From Lithospermum erythrorhizon (taxonomy: Eukaryota > Streptophyta > Magnoliopsida > Boraginales > Boraginaceae), in the NCBI GenBank assembly GCA_019722365.1, contig JADFUC010001160.1, positions 62,001 through 126,000 of the forward strand: a DNA stretch of 64,000 nt, written 5' to 3'. Position numbers and translations under genes: made by a program. Position 1 is the first letter of the stretch. Each line of letters begins with the position of its first letter. A model generated the notes under the pieces. It was not told the origin of the DNA and made no database searches. It saw only the letters and a list, made by a program, of their open reading frames with translations. Below are positions 52,976 through 64,000 of the stretch, one piece after another.

Positions 52976-53617
52976 GAGGGTGTTTGGCTAAGCTTATTTT
53001 TATCCAAAATCAATTTATAAGTTGATTTTCACAATTTGAAGTGTTTGGCAAAAAAATTTAACACCCAACTTATAAGTTATAAACAATTTATAAGTTGTTT
53101 TTAAAAAAGTTCCACTCTCAAATTTATTTTACCAACTTATTTTTACCAACTTATTTTACATGTTGACCAACCAAATTACTTGAATACCCCTATTTAATAA
53201 TAAAACAATCCCATTACCCTCACAATTCTTTCAATATAAGATGTATTTTGTTCGTCCAATATGAGAGGAAAAATATATGATTTATACGATTATTGATATC
53301 ATTAATGTTATTTTAGTCATAAAATATAATTTTAGTTATAATTATTTTTTATTATTTCAAATATTAAATTACTAATTTATTTTATCCTTTCTACAACTTA
53401 TAAACGCGATGCCCTTATGCTCATTTTATCCCCTTCTACAACTCTATAAGCCATCGTTATCCAAACACGAAAAAATCTCATTATAAAGCTTACGCAACAA
53501 ACGTTTCTAATATCTCTTTGACAACTTAAAGCTTAACTACTTATGTTTTGTCTTACAACTTTATAAGTTACCTACTAAGTCAAAAAAAAAAAAAAAAAAG
53601 CTTAGCCAAACACCCTC
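52976..53617. mobile_element. Tourist-like (PIF/Harbinger) MITE with TTA target duplication
   Basis: 642 bp with perfect terminal inverted repeats GAGGGTGTTTGGCTAAGCTT on the left and the complement AAGCTTAGCCAAACACCCTC on the right. The flanks are TTA (52973-52975) and TTA (53618-53620), the PIF/Harbinger target duplication. The interior contains many ACTTATAAGTT palindromes and no ORF. Clean ends suggest fairly recent insertion. Confidence 0.88.
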
Positions 53618-54185
53618 TTAATTAAGTTAATTCTCATTTTGCTCCTACACTAATGCCAAATTTACAATTTATCTCCTTATACTTTTATCTTATCATGTTT
53701 GTCCTCTGATACTTATATGTTGTCAAGTTTGCCCTTTGATATTTTCATATTGTCAATTTTATACAAAATTTTCACAGCATTAAAAATTATATGTAACCGC
53801 AAACAACACGTTAGTGGTGGACTTATATTATAATATCATAATTAATGTATGCTAATCATGGGTGGGGTCTAAGTCATACAAAATTACAAACGTAGGTAGT
53901 ATATAAAATGTCGACTGTTTTTATCAATAAGGAAGACAACATTTCAATGATGTTTGATAGACTACTTATTGTTTGATTAATAAACAAATAATAAAATATT
54001 CTGTGATGCTTAAAACATTACAATGAAAATTTGATTGAAAGGAAAGACAAAAAGATTTTCATTCACTGGTCCAAAACCATATTCTGATTCCTTATGCTCC
54101 AGAGTCCAGAGAGATCAGTAGCAAAATGGAAGTGCACTACTTCAGCTTAGGCTCATGTTATCAAGGAAGTAGAACACCATCGCTT

Positions 54186-57116
54186 TCATTTTTTATTCCT
54201 TGCCTTTGCGTCTGAGATCAACGCCTTAATGGAGAGTTTTGGTTTCAAATTGACGAGCTTCTGTGGAAGGATAGATACCGCGACAATCATTGAGCCATCA
54301 GAAACAGCGGAAAGAGGCAACACCTCGATAAGTATACATATCTGCAAGTCAGGGTCGTCATTATGTTGTGAAATGAAACATGTGTTATCTATGTAATGGA
54401 AGCTTTTAATTTAATGTCATTTTCACCTCTGGGCATTTTAGATCGACAACTGAATCAGGAATAGCCTCTTTAACGGCCCCAGCCACAACACTGAAGCATT
54501 TGCTGCGGTCTAGCAAACCACATTCTTGTGATTCACTTGAAACAGTTCTTCTATAATTCATCTCTGTCTCCTCAATCCCTCGTCTGTTGTACCCAACTGC
54601 AAACTACAAAGGAAGATAAAATAAGTGTGTCAAAAAACATTCACTTAGTACATGAATGTGGGGATCAAAATCAGGCTCAAGTGCTCAACGTGCATTACAG
54701 GCATTTGCCAAAACAATGTCCTCTACCAAATTGAAAATAAAATAGAATTATCAGATACCTTTACAGATTTCGAAAGTTCACTTTTGTTATCACTCACAAA
54801 TTGCTTAACAAGCCTCGACACGACTGTATGAACCTCTCTCTCCTTCAAACTACAAGTAGCTTGAATTGGGAATATCCGATGACACCAACTGAATGATATT
54901 GCAGACCTTTGTTAGACTTGCTAAATGCAGTAAACAAGTAACATCAACAACCATGGAATCACAAAGAATTAGGATAGAACCAGAACATGATTTCACAAAG
55001 AATTAGGATAGAACCACAACATGATTTCACAAAGAATTAGGATAGAACCACAACATGAAACAAGATATGGATGAAAAAAAACTTACAGAGGGGTTTTTGT
55101 GGTCCCAGTTTCCAGAGAAGTAATGATGTTGGACACAATACGAGTAACAGCTGAAGGACAATCACCAAGTAATATAAAGAGAACAAGCCCACTCCTAGTC
55201 AGCTTCACTAATGAAAGGGTGTCTTTATTTATCATATTAGGATCAGATTCTGCATCAATATATTACAGAATGTTAGAATCAAATGGGAAGGAATTTCAGG
55301 ATGTAAAACATATGTAATCACTAACTAAAAAAATTTAGGTCCCAAAAACAGTTTCAAATACTATTTAATTTAGTATTATCTCCCTCGTAAAGATAGAAAC
55401 CTTATTCAATCAAGCTTTCAGTATAAAAATGTTAAGATGCCCTTCACCTATTCAGTATTTGATATGTAAATTAGAATTGTCAAGGGTGACTTCTTATCCA
55501 AATTTGATCAGGTTAGCTTCCAGTGTATATGTCAAACTCAATCAAAAAATTATTACCAGAACCCCTGGACTGATCAGCAGTTCCGCCAGACTCGCCCTCT
55601 GCATTTTGCAAGCACGTTTTCCTTCTTTTAGGCTCATAAGCCACATCGACGTCTTCACAATCTGAATCATGAGAACTGTCAAGACATCCAAAGTGCTGCC
55701 AAAATAAAGAAAATGCCTTCGATTAAAAAACAACAAACAAAAATATTAAACAAACTTCCCAATGCTATCAAATTGCGATGATCACAAGCCAGCATGGTTC
55801 AAGAAGAAACAAAATGTAACAATACTTAATCAAAACCCCAGCAACTGATAAGATTTTCATAGATAGAGCAACTACGACTTATACGAGTACAATTTTCCAA
55901 AAAGTATCATATGCAAAATGTATGTTTTGAACATTTCTAGATAACATTTGAGAGGTGAAAAGAAGCATCAATTCATTAGTCTGACTTAACCAAGACATGT
56001 TCCATAAAAAGGTACCTTTTCAATGATTGATATAGCTTCCTTTGTAGCACTTTTCTCCCTCTCTGTAACAAGAATACAACAAACACAATTCTCATTACCT
56101 CATAATAACAGTATTTTCAGTAAAGAATGGTGTCACCCATCAAATACTCGCTCCATCCCAAAAAGATTGTCCATTTCGATTTCTATTGTCAAAATTAACA
56201 AACTTTGCAGCCTTAATTGACACGCATAACTTTAAAATGAATGAAATTTACCAGGTAAATGGTAAGTTACTTTAAAAATACAATCTTCAACATGTTTTTA
56301 CCAAACATTATACTACCAACATATTAAAAACATTCGAGTTCAAAATTTGAAAAAACCAACCATCAAAATCCTAACTAATGGTTGGACAATATTTTAGGGA
56401 AGAATGTAGTAATTACTCCTGATAACTTAAAAATATGAATCACAATTATCATATTAACAGTATATAACTTTAAAGTACTAACTTTGACATATTTTTCACC
56501 AAATACTTTTTACTACTAAAATATTCAAAAAAATATCCAAGATTAAAATTTAAAAAACCAACCATCAAAATCCAAACATGGACAATATTTTTGGGACGGA
56601 GGTCAAAATTATCAGATTAATAGTACTTGCTTTAAAGTTACTATCTTTGACATATTTTCACCAATATTATACTACTAACATATTGAGAAACATTCTAGCT
56701 CATGATCTAAAAACACCCAACTATCAAAATCCAAACCTGGACAATATTTATGGGACAAAGTTAGTAATTACACCCAATAAATACTCCATCCTTTTTTTTA
56801 GTTGTGGTTTTTGAGTAAGTTTTTATTTATGTGCAAATGTCTAAAACGACAACTAAAAAACGGAGGGAGTAATAAATAAAAAGCTGTTAGGAAACTGACT
56901 AATTGGACAAGTGATGAGGAAGCCAGAGTGAGAGGTCTGAAGAAGAGAAGAAGGAGCTTTGTAATTGAATCTAGGCATGTTTATTACAGCTGAATGTTGC
57001 TCCCATGGCTTCATTTCTTTCTCTTCTTCTTCTTGTTTTGCTTTTTGTTCTTGTTTGGTTTCTTCTGCTTTGAGATTATTGGATACCATGTTAATTTTTT
57101 CTGATTCTTCAGCCAT
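54186..57116 (-). CDS. THUMPD1: THUMP domain protein, TAN1/THUMPD1 homologue
   Basis: Seven minus-strand exons join in phase: 57116-56900, 56062-56016, 55695-55557, 55249-55087, 54888-54759, 54603-54427 and 54341-54186, giving 342 residues. The start MAEESEKINMV precedes a charged Lys/Glu run. Then come PWEQHSAVINMPRFNYKAPS and SGFLITCPIKREKSATKEA, typical of TAN1/THUMPD1 proteins. An acidic linker contains PKRRKTC. The THUMP domain follows (about 110-245), with SLVKLTRSGLVLFILLG, the IFPIQATCSLKEREV segment and FAVGYNRRG. The C-terminus reads EVLPLSAVSDGSMIVAVSIL. In yeast and animals this is the tRNA-binding adaptor of the NAT10/Kre33 acetyltransferase that makes N4-acetylcytidine at position 12 of tRNA-Ser and tRNA-Leu. 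Intron 1 is packed with MITE copies. Confidence 0.9.
56145..56872. mobile_element. Nested or tandem CTCC-type MITE fragments in THUMPD1 intron 1
   Basis: Starts with CTCGCTCCATCCCAAAAAG and TTGTCCATTTCG. Three successive right halves follow: about 56265-56420, 56460-56605 and 56620-56775. Each carries TTTGACATATTTTTCACC-like, CCATCAAAATCC and TGGACAATATTTTTGGGAC segments. A fourth small pair (CTCCATCCTTTTTTTTAGTT, then AAAAAACGGAGGGAGTA) ends near 56872. These fill almost the whole intron. Confidence 0.75.
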
Positions 57117-60100
57117 TTTGGTGGTTGAGTGGTGGTTTGTGGCGGCGGATAGAGGCGGCGACGCTGATTGTGACGGCTGCAATGAAGCTAACGTAGGCTG
57201 AGTGATACAAATAATTTCAAGTAACCACCTATTTTTTATTTTATTTTTCAATTTTACCCCACAAAATACATTAAAAACTTTATAAATTAATAATCGGTAA
57301 ATTAATAATAAACTCTTTAAAATAATAAATTATTTAGCCCCTTGACTAGCTTAAAAAATTACAAAAATCGATAAAATAATACTATAATAATCACTTTATA
57401 ATATACGACTCATGAAAATAAAATTAATTAATTTCTTATAAATTAAAAATAATTATTACAACTTAATAAACATATTTAATCTATATTGTTTCTTTTCTTT
57501 TAAAGCTCAAACGTTGGCTGAGTTCATCTATATTGTATCCAATAGTTCTGTTATTGTATTTTTGAATTGTAACATACGGAGTAACTTTTTGATGAAGAGT
57601 TTTAGACCCTAAAATGTTTCATTTCGAGTAACATGTTCCAAAGACCAAAGCTACCGTATCATTATCTTTATTGATACTATTTCCTAATTATCTTATTGCA
57701 TTTAACTATCTTCCGATATCTTCTAGATGCTTTTACATTTTTTAGATCAATCTCAATAAATTCAACAAGCCATTGAATGTACATGTGTTCATTTTGTTAA
57801 AAAACTCTTTAAATTAATAAATTATTAATTTATCGATAAATTAAACTCTTTAAATTAATAAATTTCGTCGGTCCCAATGATATTAATTTATAGAGTTTTT
57901 ACTATAAGGGGAAGATATCGATCGAATGTTACACTTTTGTGTAATGTGTGTCACTTTACATCATAATTCGGCTTGTCGAGACAATTTACACGTGTCTTTA
58001 TTGTTTCCCGCACGTATTTTGAAAATAAACATAAAATGTGTCATGATTTTAACAAAATACAATAGAAAAATGTAACAAATTATCCGGAATCCAAAATAAG
58101 ACAATGGGTTATTTTTATATGTTTTATTTTGTGCCATGTTATGGTCATGTTTTTTTAATTGAAAAACAATATTTTATTCAAACAAAACAAGCTCGGATTA
58201 GAGATGATACATAATGAATAAGTAACATTAATTTGAAAAAATCAATGAAGAAAAATGTAATTCGAAGTGGACCCGACGTGGAGTCAAACCATATTTCTAT
58301 AAATGAAGCCTACAGGAGAGGGTGTCCTTCCATTCCCAAAAATTTGGGAGTGTATATAACTCACTCAATATCGTATTACAAGCTTCAACTTCTTCCTATA
58401 ATATTGCTCCTTAAACCAACACACAAATCTAAATAGTCATCGAATCTTATCCCGGTTTTATAAATACCCTTACAAAGACTAAAACCAAATAATTTCCATC
58501 GAAGATGAACAACGTTATCATCATCATATTAACTTTATAAATTTATTTAATAATGTAAAATAAAACTTATATAATGATATTATCAAAATGTAAATTAAAA
58601 ACATTATACAAAAAGTCACCAATAAATCTGGACTCTAAATTTAGCAAGGTCTGAATTGGACCATAAAACACCAAAAAAAAAATGACATTTTAGGAGCAAA
58701 TCTCACTCCCATATGCTAGTTTAGTTTAAATTTCTCTTGCATAAATTTAAAATAAAATATGTCATTTTAATTCAACATGAGGTTTTTATTTTTATTTTTT
58801 GCAATATGATAATCAACTCGTTTTTGAAACAATGATTGAAATGTATATGTTTTGAATTTATCAAAAAGTTTCATAAGATTATATCCCGCACGCTACATAC
58901 TTATATGTCATCATTAGAATAATTCGTTTAAATAATGTTATGCTTATTTTGTACTGAAATTGAGATTTTAAGCGATTTGTGAAATTTACTTGTCAAATTG
59001 AGAAAATAAGAAATTATGTTGTAGGACTTATATAGGACATTATTTTATACTTTATCTATTACTCTATCACACTTACTTTGTTTAAATTTATAAATTTATT
59101 CAAATATATTAAACAATACTCCGTACATGTGTCATAAGTCATATAACATTAAAAAAAAATGTCACGTTAAATGTATCAAATGATCCATGAATTGCTTTTT
59201 TTAAATATATATGAGTGATGAAATGATTGAAATCCTTGATTCATTAGTTAGAAGTGAAGCGAATTTGTCATTAGGCTACACATTCTTGTTACAAATGGAT
59301 GATTCAAAACTTAGGTGTTACATCTTTTAAAGGCAAAACAAATAAATTATTCAAATTAGATATCGATGCACGGTCTTACCCGTGCGAATTAATATTTTAT
59401 TTAGTCATGTTCATTTAAAAAAAATCACCTCATTAAATTTCATCAACGCATTAAATTAAATTTGCTATAAATTTAACACAATATATCTTAGTGGTAATAA
59501 TAACTCTAGAAAAGAAATACATGGCAATGAGTAGAAGAAATGAAATAATTAAATTTATCTAAAAAAAATATGATGGGAAGTTTAAAAATTCATGGTGGTT
59601 ATTCTCCAATTTAGACAAGTGTCACATATAAATTGATTATGAAAAAATTATGGACTTCAAAAATAACCTCAAATTCTCCCATTCTCCAATTATATATAGA
59701 GTAGATTTCGTTGTTGGATTTTTATGAAAACAAAAAATGCAACATATATTACAAAAGAAATATGATAAGACTTGCTAATATTTGTAACCTGTAATAAAAA
59801 TGACCAATAAGGCAATAAGAAATCGCATATTGGATCCATAAAAATTGATAATAATCCCATTAATCCGTTTGATATGTTTAAGTCTATTTAGCCCATTATC
59901 ATAATTTCATGAGGAGGCCAATAATTTGCTGGGGTTTGTCAATTTTCTTCATTTCTTGTATAACCGTACTATTATCCCTTTCCTACCCTTCGTAATTATT
60001 TCCAACTTGAGGCCCAATAGTTATCTCTTCCCCTATAAATTGACCAAATCACCTCTTCACGATTTCTTCATACCATTCCTCACTTTTTCTCCCCCCCCCT

Positions 60101-60441
60101 CTCTTGTCTCCTCTCCCTCCCTCCCTCCATATTTCTCTATTTGGGTTTTGTTAAATCTATTTATACTGTTAATCAAATTCTCATGTTTTGCTTCAAAATT
60201 TCTTAAATATGTTTTTATAATTTTAATTTCATAAATCTATGTTACCAATTTTACTTTTATTAGTAATTAATTTTATTTATAAATCCATATTTTTTCTTAT
60301 CCAATAAATTTCCCACTAGTCAGATTTGAAACACCTCACCCTCCCCCCTCTCTCCATAATCACTTTATATTAAAGGGGCAATTTAGGTATTTCACATAAT
60401 TTGATGAGTGTATTGTAAACGTGGCATGCGTGAATCAAGCC
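57117..60441. other. Intergenic region, AT-rich
   Basis: Contains the THUMPD1 promoter and the promoter and leader of the next gene. Its pyrimidine-rich leader has a CCCCCCCCC run and CCCTCC repeats at 60080-60130. A Helitron-like terminus on the minus strand lies near 59356-59386. No gene is seen. Confidence 0.55.
59356..59386 (-). mobile_element. Candidate Helitron 3' terminus
   Basis: On the minus strand the hairpin GCACGGGTAAGACCGTGC is followed after 8 bases by CTAA and then T. This is the layout of Helitron 3' ends (hairpin, short spacer, CTRR, insertion before T). The matching TC-type 5' end was not identified, so this is a candidate only. Confidence 0.4.
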
Positions 60442-60912
60442 ATGAGCACACCCATAACGAGCCATTCACGTCGTGAGAAATTCGTACCCCCTCCGTCAAT
60501 TAAACGTAAAGAAAGAGACGGAAATAATTTCCTCAAACCGTTACCGTCAACTACCAAAAAATTAGCCAAGCCGAGCCCTCACCATAGACACCCTCCCCCT
60601 CTTTCTCCTAAACCGAGTCTCAAGTCGAGCCCCAAGCCACTATCAAACAACCACCTCCTAGCTGGTTATTTAGCTAATGAGTTTTTATCTAAGGGGACAT
60701 TATTGGGGCAGCCTTGGGACCCGGCTCGAGTCCAAGCTATACCTGTTTCAGCTGCTGGCTCGAGCCGGTTCAAGTCAACTCAAGCCGAACTCCGACTCGA
60801 ACCGGAGAAATACCTTATGTATAAGGAAATAGCGGAGATTATGAAAACGGACGGAGCCCACATACCTGGAATTGTTAACCCGACCCAATTGGCTCGGTTT
60901 TTGCTCCGATAA
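60442..60912 (+). CDS. Small plant-specific protein of unknown function (PTQLARFL C-terminus)
   Basis: Single-exon 156-codon gene from ATG 60442 to TAA 60912. The frame is open upstream to 60421 but begins there with GTG, not ATG. The N-terminal half is basic and rich in Pro, Ser and Lys (IKRKERDG, HRHPPPLSPKP) and probably disordered. The C-terminal half holds a conserved block: LLAGYLANEFLSKGTLLGQP, then WDPARVQAIPVSA and IMKTDGAHIPGIVNPTQLAR. I recognise this C-terminal pattern from a plant family of uncharacterised proteins of about 150-180 residues. Lys/Arg clusters suggest a nuclear location, which is inference. An out-of-frame ATG at 60425 opens a 16-codon uORF that overlaps the start. 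Confidence 0.8.
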   Translation: MSTPITSHSRREKFVPPPSIKRKERDGNNFLKPLPSTTKKLAKPSPHHRHPPPLSPKPSLKSSPKPLSNNHLLAGYLANEFLSKGTLLGQPWDPARVQAIPVSAAGSSRFKSTQAELRLEPEKYLMYKEIAEIMKTDGAHIPGIVNPTQLARFLLR

Positions 60913-61635
60913 AATGTGAAAGGTACAACCAAAGACGTGAGGATTATTATTGGCCCCATTTCTCTCTCATACACATGGAATTGGCTTGTAGGAAACTTTC
61001 TTTCCGTTTTTCTTCTTCTGTTATGTTTGTTGTTGTATATAAAGAAATGAGCTTCTATCTAGAGACCATTAATGGTTGTCTTTTTTATCACCATAATTAT
61101 CTTAAACTTTGTTGTTAGATTATTATCTTTAAAATAATGTATAACTTGTTGTTTGTTCTTCAATAATGTTATGTCTTCAATATTCATGTGATCATCATGG
61201 GCAATCTTTGCATGTGAATAATTATTTCAAGAACGTACGTAGTCGATAAACGAATCATAACTAATCATACATATGCATACCTATATTGGCTATCCATGTT
61301 TGTAAAAAGGAGTATATAATATCACAATGTGCAATATGCTTGTAATTATGTTTTTCGTCTTAGATTCAGTGGCATAACCAAAATTATGAACGAATGGTGT
61401 CTTCGAAAGTAGATCAATGCATCATTTTATACTTTTAATACCAATTCCTGTGACCTTGAAATGTACGTGCAATAATATATTTCCTCTATTTCAAATTAAT
61501 TTAGAGATTTAAGTTTTAAATTTTTTTCAAATTAACATGGAAATTTGATTCATTTTATCTTAAATATCGAAAATATCCCTTAAAAAAAATCTAAAAACAT
61601 AGTCTTACATCTAAGATTAGTATTTTTTAAAATAT
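60913..61635. other. 3' flank and spacer
   Basis: 3' UTR of the small gene and AT-rich DNA; no gene is seen. Confidence 0.55.
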
Positions 61636-62600
61636 ATATTTTGGCCACCCGAAAATATATTTTCGATCGGTTTCTGACCCGAAATCATATTTCTACCTCG
61701 GCCCGAGACCATATTCTCGACCTGCTTCTACTGATTATATTGGGCTGCCTTTAATTATATTTTTCGCCACACCAGCATTTTCAGCCCGCTTCACCCCGCA
61801 ACTATATTTTCACCCGATTCGACTTCAACCATATTTCCCGCGACGTTTTCACCCAGACCATATTTTTCGCTGTTTGATCCCACTATATTTTTGGCCGTTT
61901 CGATCCAGAGCCATGGCTGCCGGTTTCAACCCGGGACCATTTTTGCTTCGGCCGCTTTTGACCGAACCCTATTTTTCGGCTGCTTCGACCCCATACCATA
62001 TTTTCGGCCCGACAAGGACCTCGATCAGCATTCAGCCCATTTCTGGGACCGGGAAAATATTTTCGCCCATTAACCGGTTATTTTATTCTGCTTTCGACTC
62101 GAGCCATGTACTGCTTCGGACGAGGACCATATTGACTGCTGACAGACTACATTTTCGGCTCAATCCTGACTATATTTTTCTCTCAGCTGACTGATGACAT
62201 TTTCCTTTTCGCCACGCCTCAAATTCCCATTTCGCCCGATTCGACTTATAACCATATACGCCTGCCGACCGGGGATGAGCATTTCAAGTTTTTCACCCCG
62301 CATTTAGTTAAAGCCGGGCCAGCTTCTGTGCTGAAACGGGCTCTGAAATATGATTGGGGCTTAACATATGGTTCCTGGGGAAACGCATGAAAATATGTCC
62401 AGGTCAATTGTCCTGGTGGAACGGGCCGAAAATATGGTCCCCTGTCGACCGGCTGAATATTGCCTCCTTGGCCGAACGAAATATGCTCGGGAAACGGGCC
62501 GAAAAAGATGGTCTCGGTCAAAACGCGTGGTGAAAATATGGTCGGGGTCGAATCGCGTTTAAAATATGATCGGGGAAACAGTTTTAAAATATATCCTTTA
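61636..62600. mobile_element. Inverted pair of GC-rich minisatellites, foldback-like element
   Basis: From 61660 to about 62250, units of roughly 30 bp of the form GACCATATTTTCGGCCCG plus TTTCGACCC repeat with heavy variation. From about 62340 to 62580 the same unit appears on the opposite strand (CGGGCCGAAAATATGGTCCC, GAAAATATGGTCGGGGTCGA). AT-rich tips resembling each other flank the pair (TTTTTTAAAATATATATTTT near 61625 and GTTTTAAAATATAT near 62580). Long terminal repeats built of subrepeats are the hallmark of foldback-type transposons. ORFs here are a by-product of the repeat. Confidence 0.6.
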
Positions 62601-64000
62601 CGAAAATATTGGCTGTACGAACGCAACAAATGCTTCAATTTTAATCGGGCAGAAATGTGCCCGTAGACTGATCTCGAACTGTATGTAGACAACTAACAAG
62701 AAATGAAATTTGAGTAGAAATCTAAATATTTACGAAATACAAAGGCCAAATCATCTTTAATGCTTCTGGGTTTGCTCGCTTCCATTCTTGATGATTACAT
62801 GGATTGCATGCAATCCAAGGTTCTCTCTTTGCCTGGTTTATTATTCATTCAATTCAAATTAATTGACGTTTTTAACTAATATAATAGATAAATATATTAT
62901 CATGTTATAGTTCAATTCGATTTAATTTGCGTTTTCATTGATATGGCATGTTAATAAGTATATTACCGTATCAAGTTTAGATGATATTTTTTCTTCTTTA
63001 CTAAAGCTCTTTGTAAGTGTTGGCTTGTTTTAAAATTTGCAAATGAAAAAATAAAATAAAACCTAACACAGTCTTATATTCAAATCCCACAAAAGTAATG
63101 TATCAATTATCATGACTGATTTAATTCTTAATCACACAAAGTAATAATCTCTACCAAGCACACTGTTAATTTATTCCACTTCCATATATACTTGTTTTAT
63201 AAATTCGGATCAATTACATCTTCAAATACATTTGATTAATATCATAATACATGTCCCCAATGTCTATGTTGGATATTTGAATATTGTGATTTCAAAATTT
63301 GCCAACTCATGTATATGCTTCATGTATCAGGCAAAAACTTGGAATGAAAATGGAAGTTTGAAAATTTGTCTTTGTCCCACATAGAGGAGAGCATGAGAGC
63401 AAAGTTTACTTTTATAAGTAAAATTTCTCATTGACTTAGTAAATCGTTGCTACTATTACGCCAAATTCCTTTATTCGCCATAGGCAAATTCGAGAAAATG
63501 AGCTCGGCGGATCGTGGACTACGTGGCGCTATAACCTCGCGACACTAACGCAGCTGGAACGCCTGCGCGAGCCAACTTTTCTCCTACTGAAATCAATTTG
63601 ATTTGGCATTCAATTGAAATGCCGCTACATAATGCTTTTTATTTGCCATTACTTCAATCGCCTACTCCGCTCATAGCGCCGCTTTAAAGCCGATCGGGAG
63701 CGATTTTATCCCTTTAAACGACGCCTCGTTGTCCTTAGCACCAACGGAAGAGGTTAAATACGCTTAAGAAAAAGCTGGTAAACGATCATCCGGTCTAATT
63801 TTATTGTAATCGACATTGTGATTTTCGCATGAATATATCGCTCTATTTTGCAAAATATCATTGTGATAGTTCCATTTTCTTTGTAAGTTGCCTATAACCT
63901 ATACTTTGGAATATCATACTAGGATAAATAATGGTTGGCCAGGTGCTATCACAAACAAGAATATCCATGCCATGAGTAAAAGTCGTGTAAATAACACTCG
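62601..64000. other. Intergenic to window end
   Basis: AT-rich, with an 18-bp perfect palindrome at 62800-62817 and a GC-richer, stop-filled block at about 63475-63770. No supported gene. Confidence 0.5.

Noticed and set aside
61874..62692. Several ORFs of 60-148 codons on both strands
   Set aside because: They arise from the 30-bp repeat whose unit length is near a multiple of three, not from genes.

Overview
This is nuclear DNA of a flowering plant, most likely a core eudicot. Genes are split by GT-AG introns, their products are plant-specific or plant-type, and they sit in AT-rich intergenic DNA full of MITEs, a decayed PIF/Harbinger transposon and retroelement debris. The species cannot be read from the window. 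There is no operon-like organisation and I found no CRISPR, rRNA or convincing tRNA gene. All exon models were built by hand from splice sites and reading-frame phase; none has transcript support here.

Layout: 94-1034 (+) last four exons of S-nitrosoglutathione reductase (class III ADH), cut by the window edge; 2282-4582 (+) single-exon subtilase of the SDD1/SBT1.2 type; 5163-8505 an old element with long terminal inverted repeats; 11172-14348 (+) LRR receptor kinase of the MIK1/PXL type; 15442-18246 (-) five-exon Aux/IAA repressor; 18.2-25.0 kb AT-rich repeats, including a PIF-like non-autonomous copy; 25077-27063 (+) ribosomal protein uL14 (RPL23), whose last exon is not found; 27.3-31.3 kb retroelement-like non-coding DNA with two minisatellites; about 31.7-34.2 kb PIF/Harbinger element with a broken transposase; 38.2-42.8 kb (+) PHR1-like MYB-CC transcription factor; 43522-47283 (-) MIK2-like LRR receptor kinase; 48790-51490 (-) plant-specific MGCFL protein; 51.9-53.6 kb SINE-like fragments and a clean Tourist-type MITE; 54186-57116 (-) seven-exon THUMP-domain protein (TAN1/THUMPD1); 60442-60912 (+) small plant-specific protein; 61.6-62.6 kb an inverted pair of GC-rich minisatellites.

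The genes do not form one pathway. Loose themes are peptide and receptor signalling (SDD1-type subtilase, MIK1, MIK2-like), hormone and phosphate transcriptional control (Aux/IAA, PHR1-like) and translation (RPL23, THUMPD1). The most unusual signals are structural. The PHR1-like 5' intron is a tandem array in which several units carry a 3' splice site abutting a 5' splice site. RPL23 intron 2 contains seven decayed copies of the exon 2 end with its splice donor. The inverted minisatellite at 61.6-62.6 kb looks like a foldback element.
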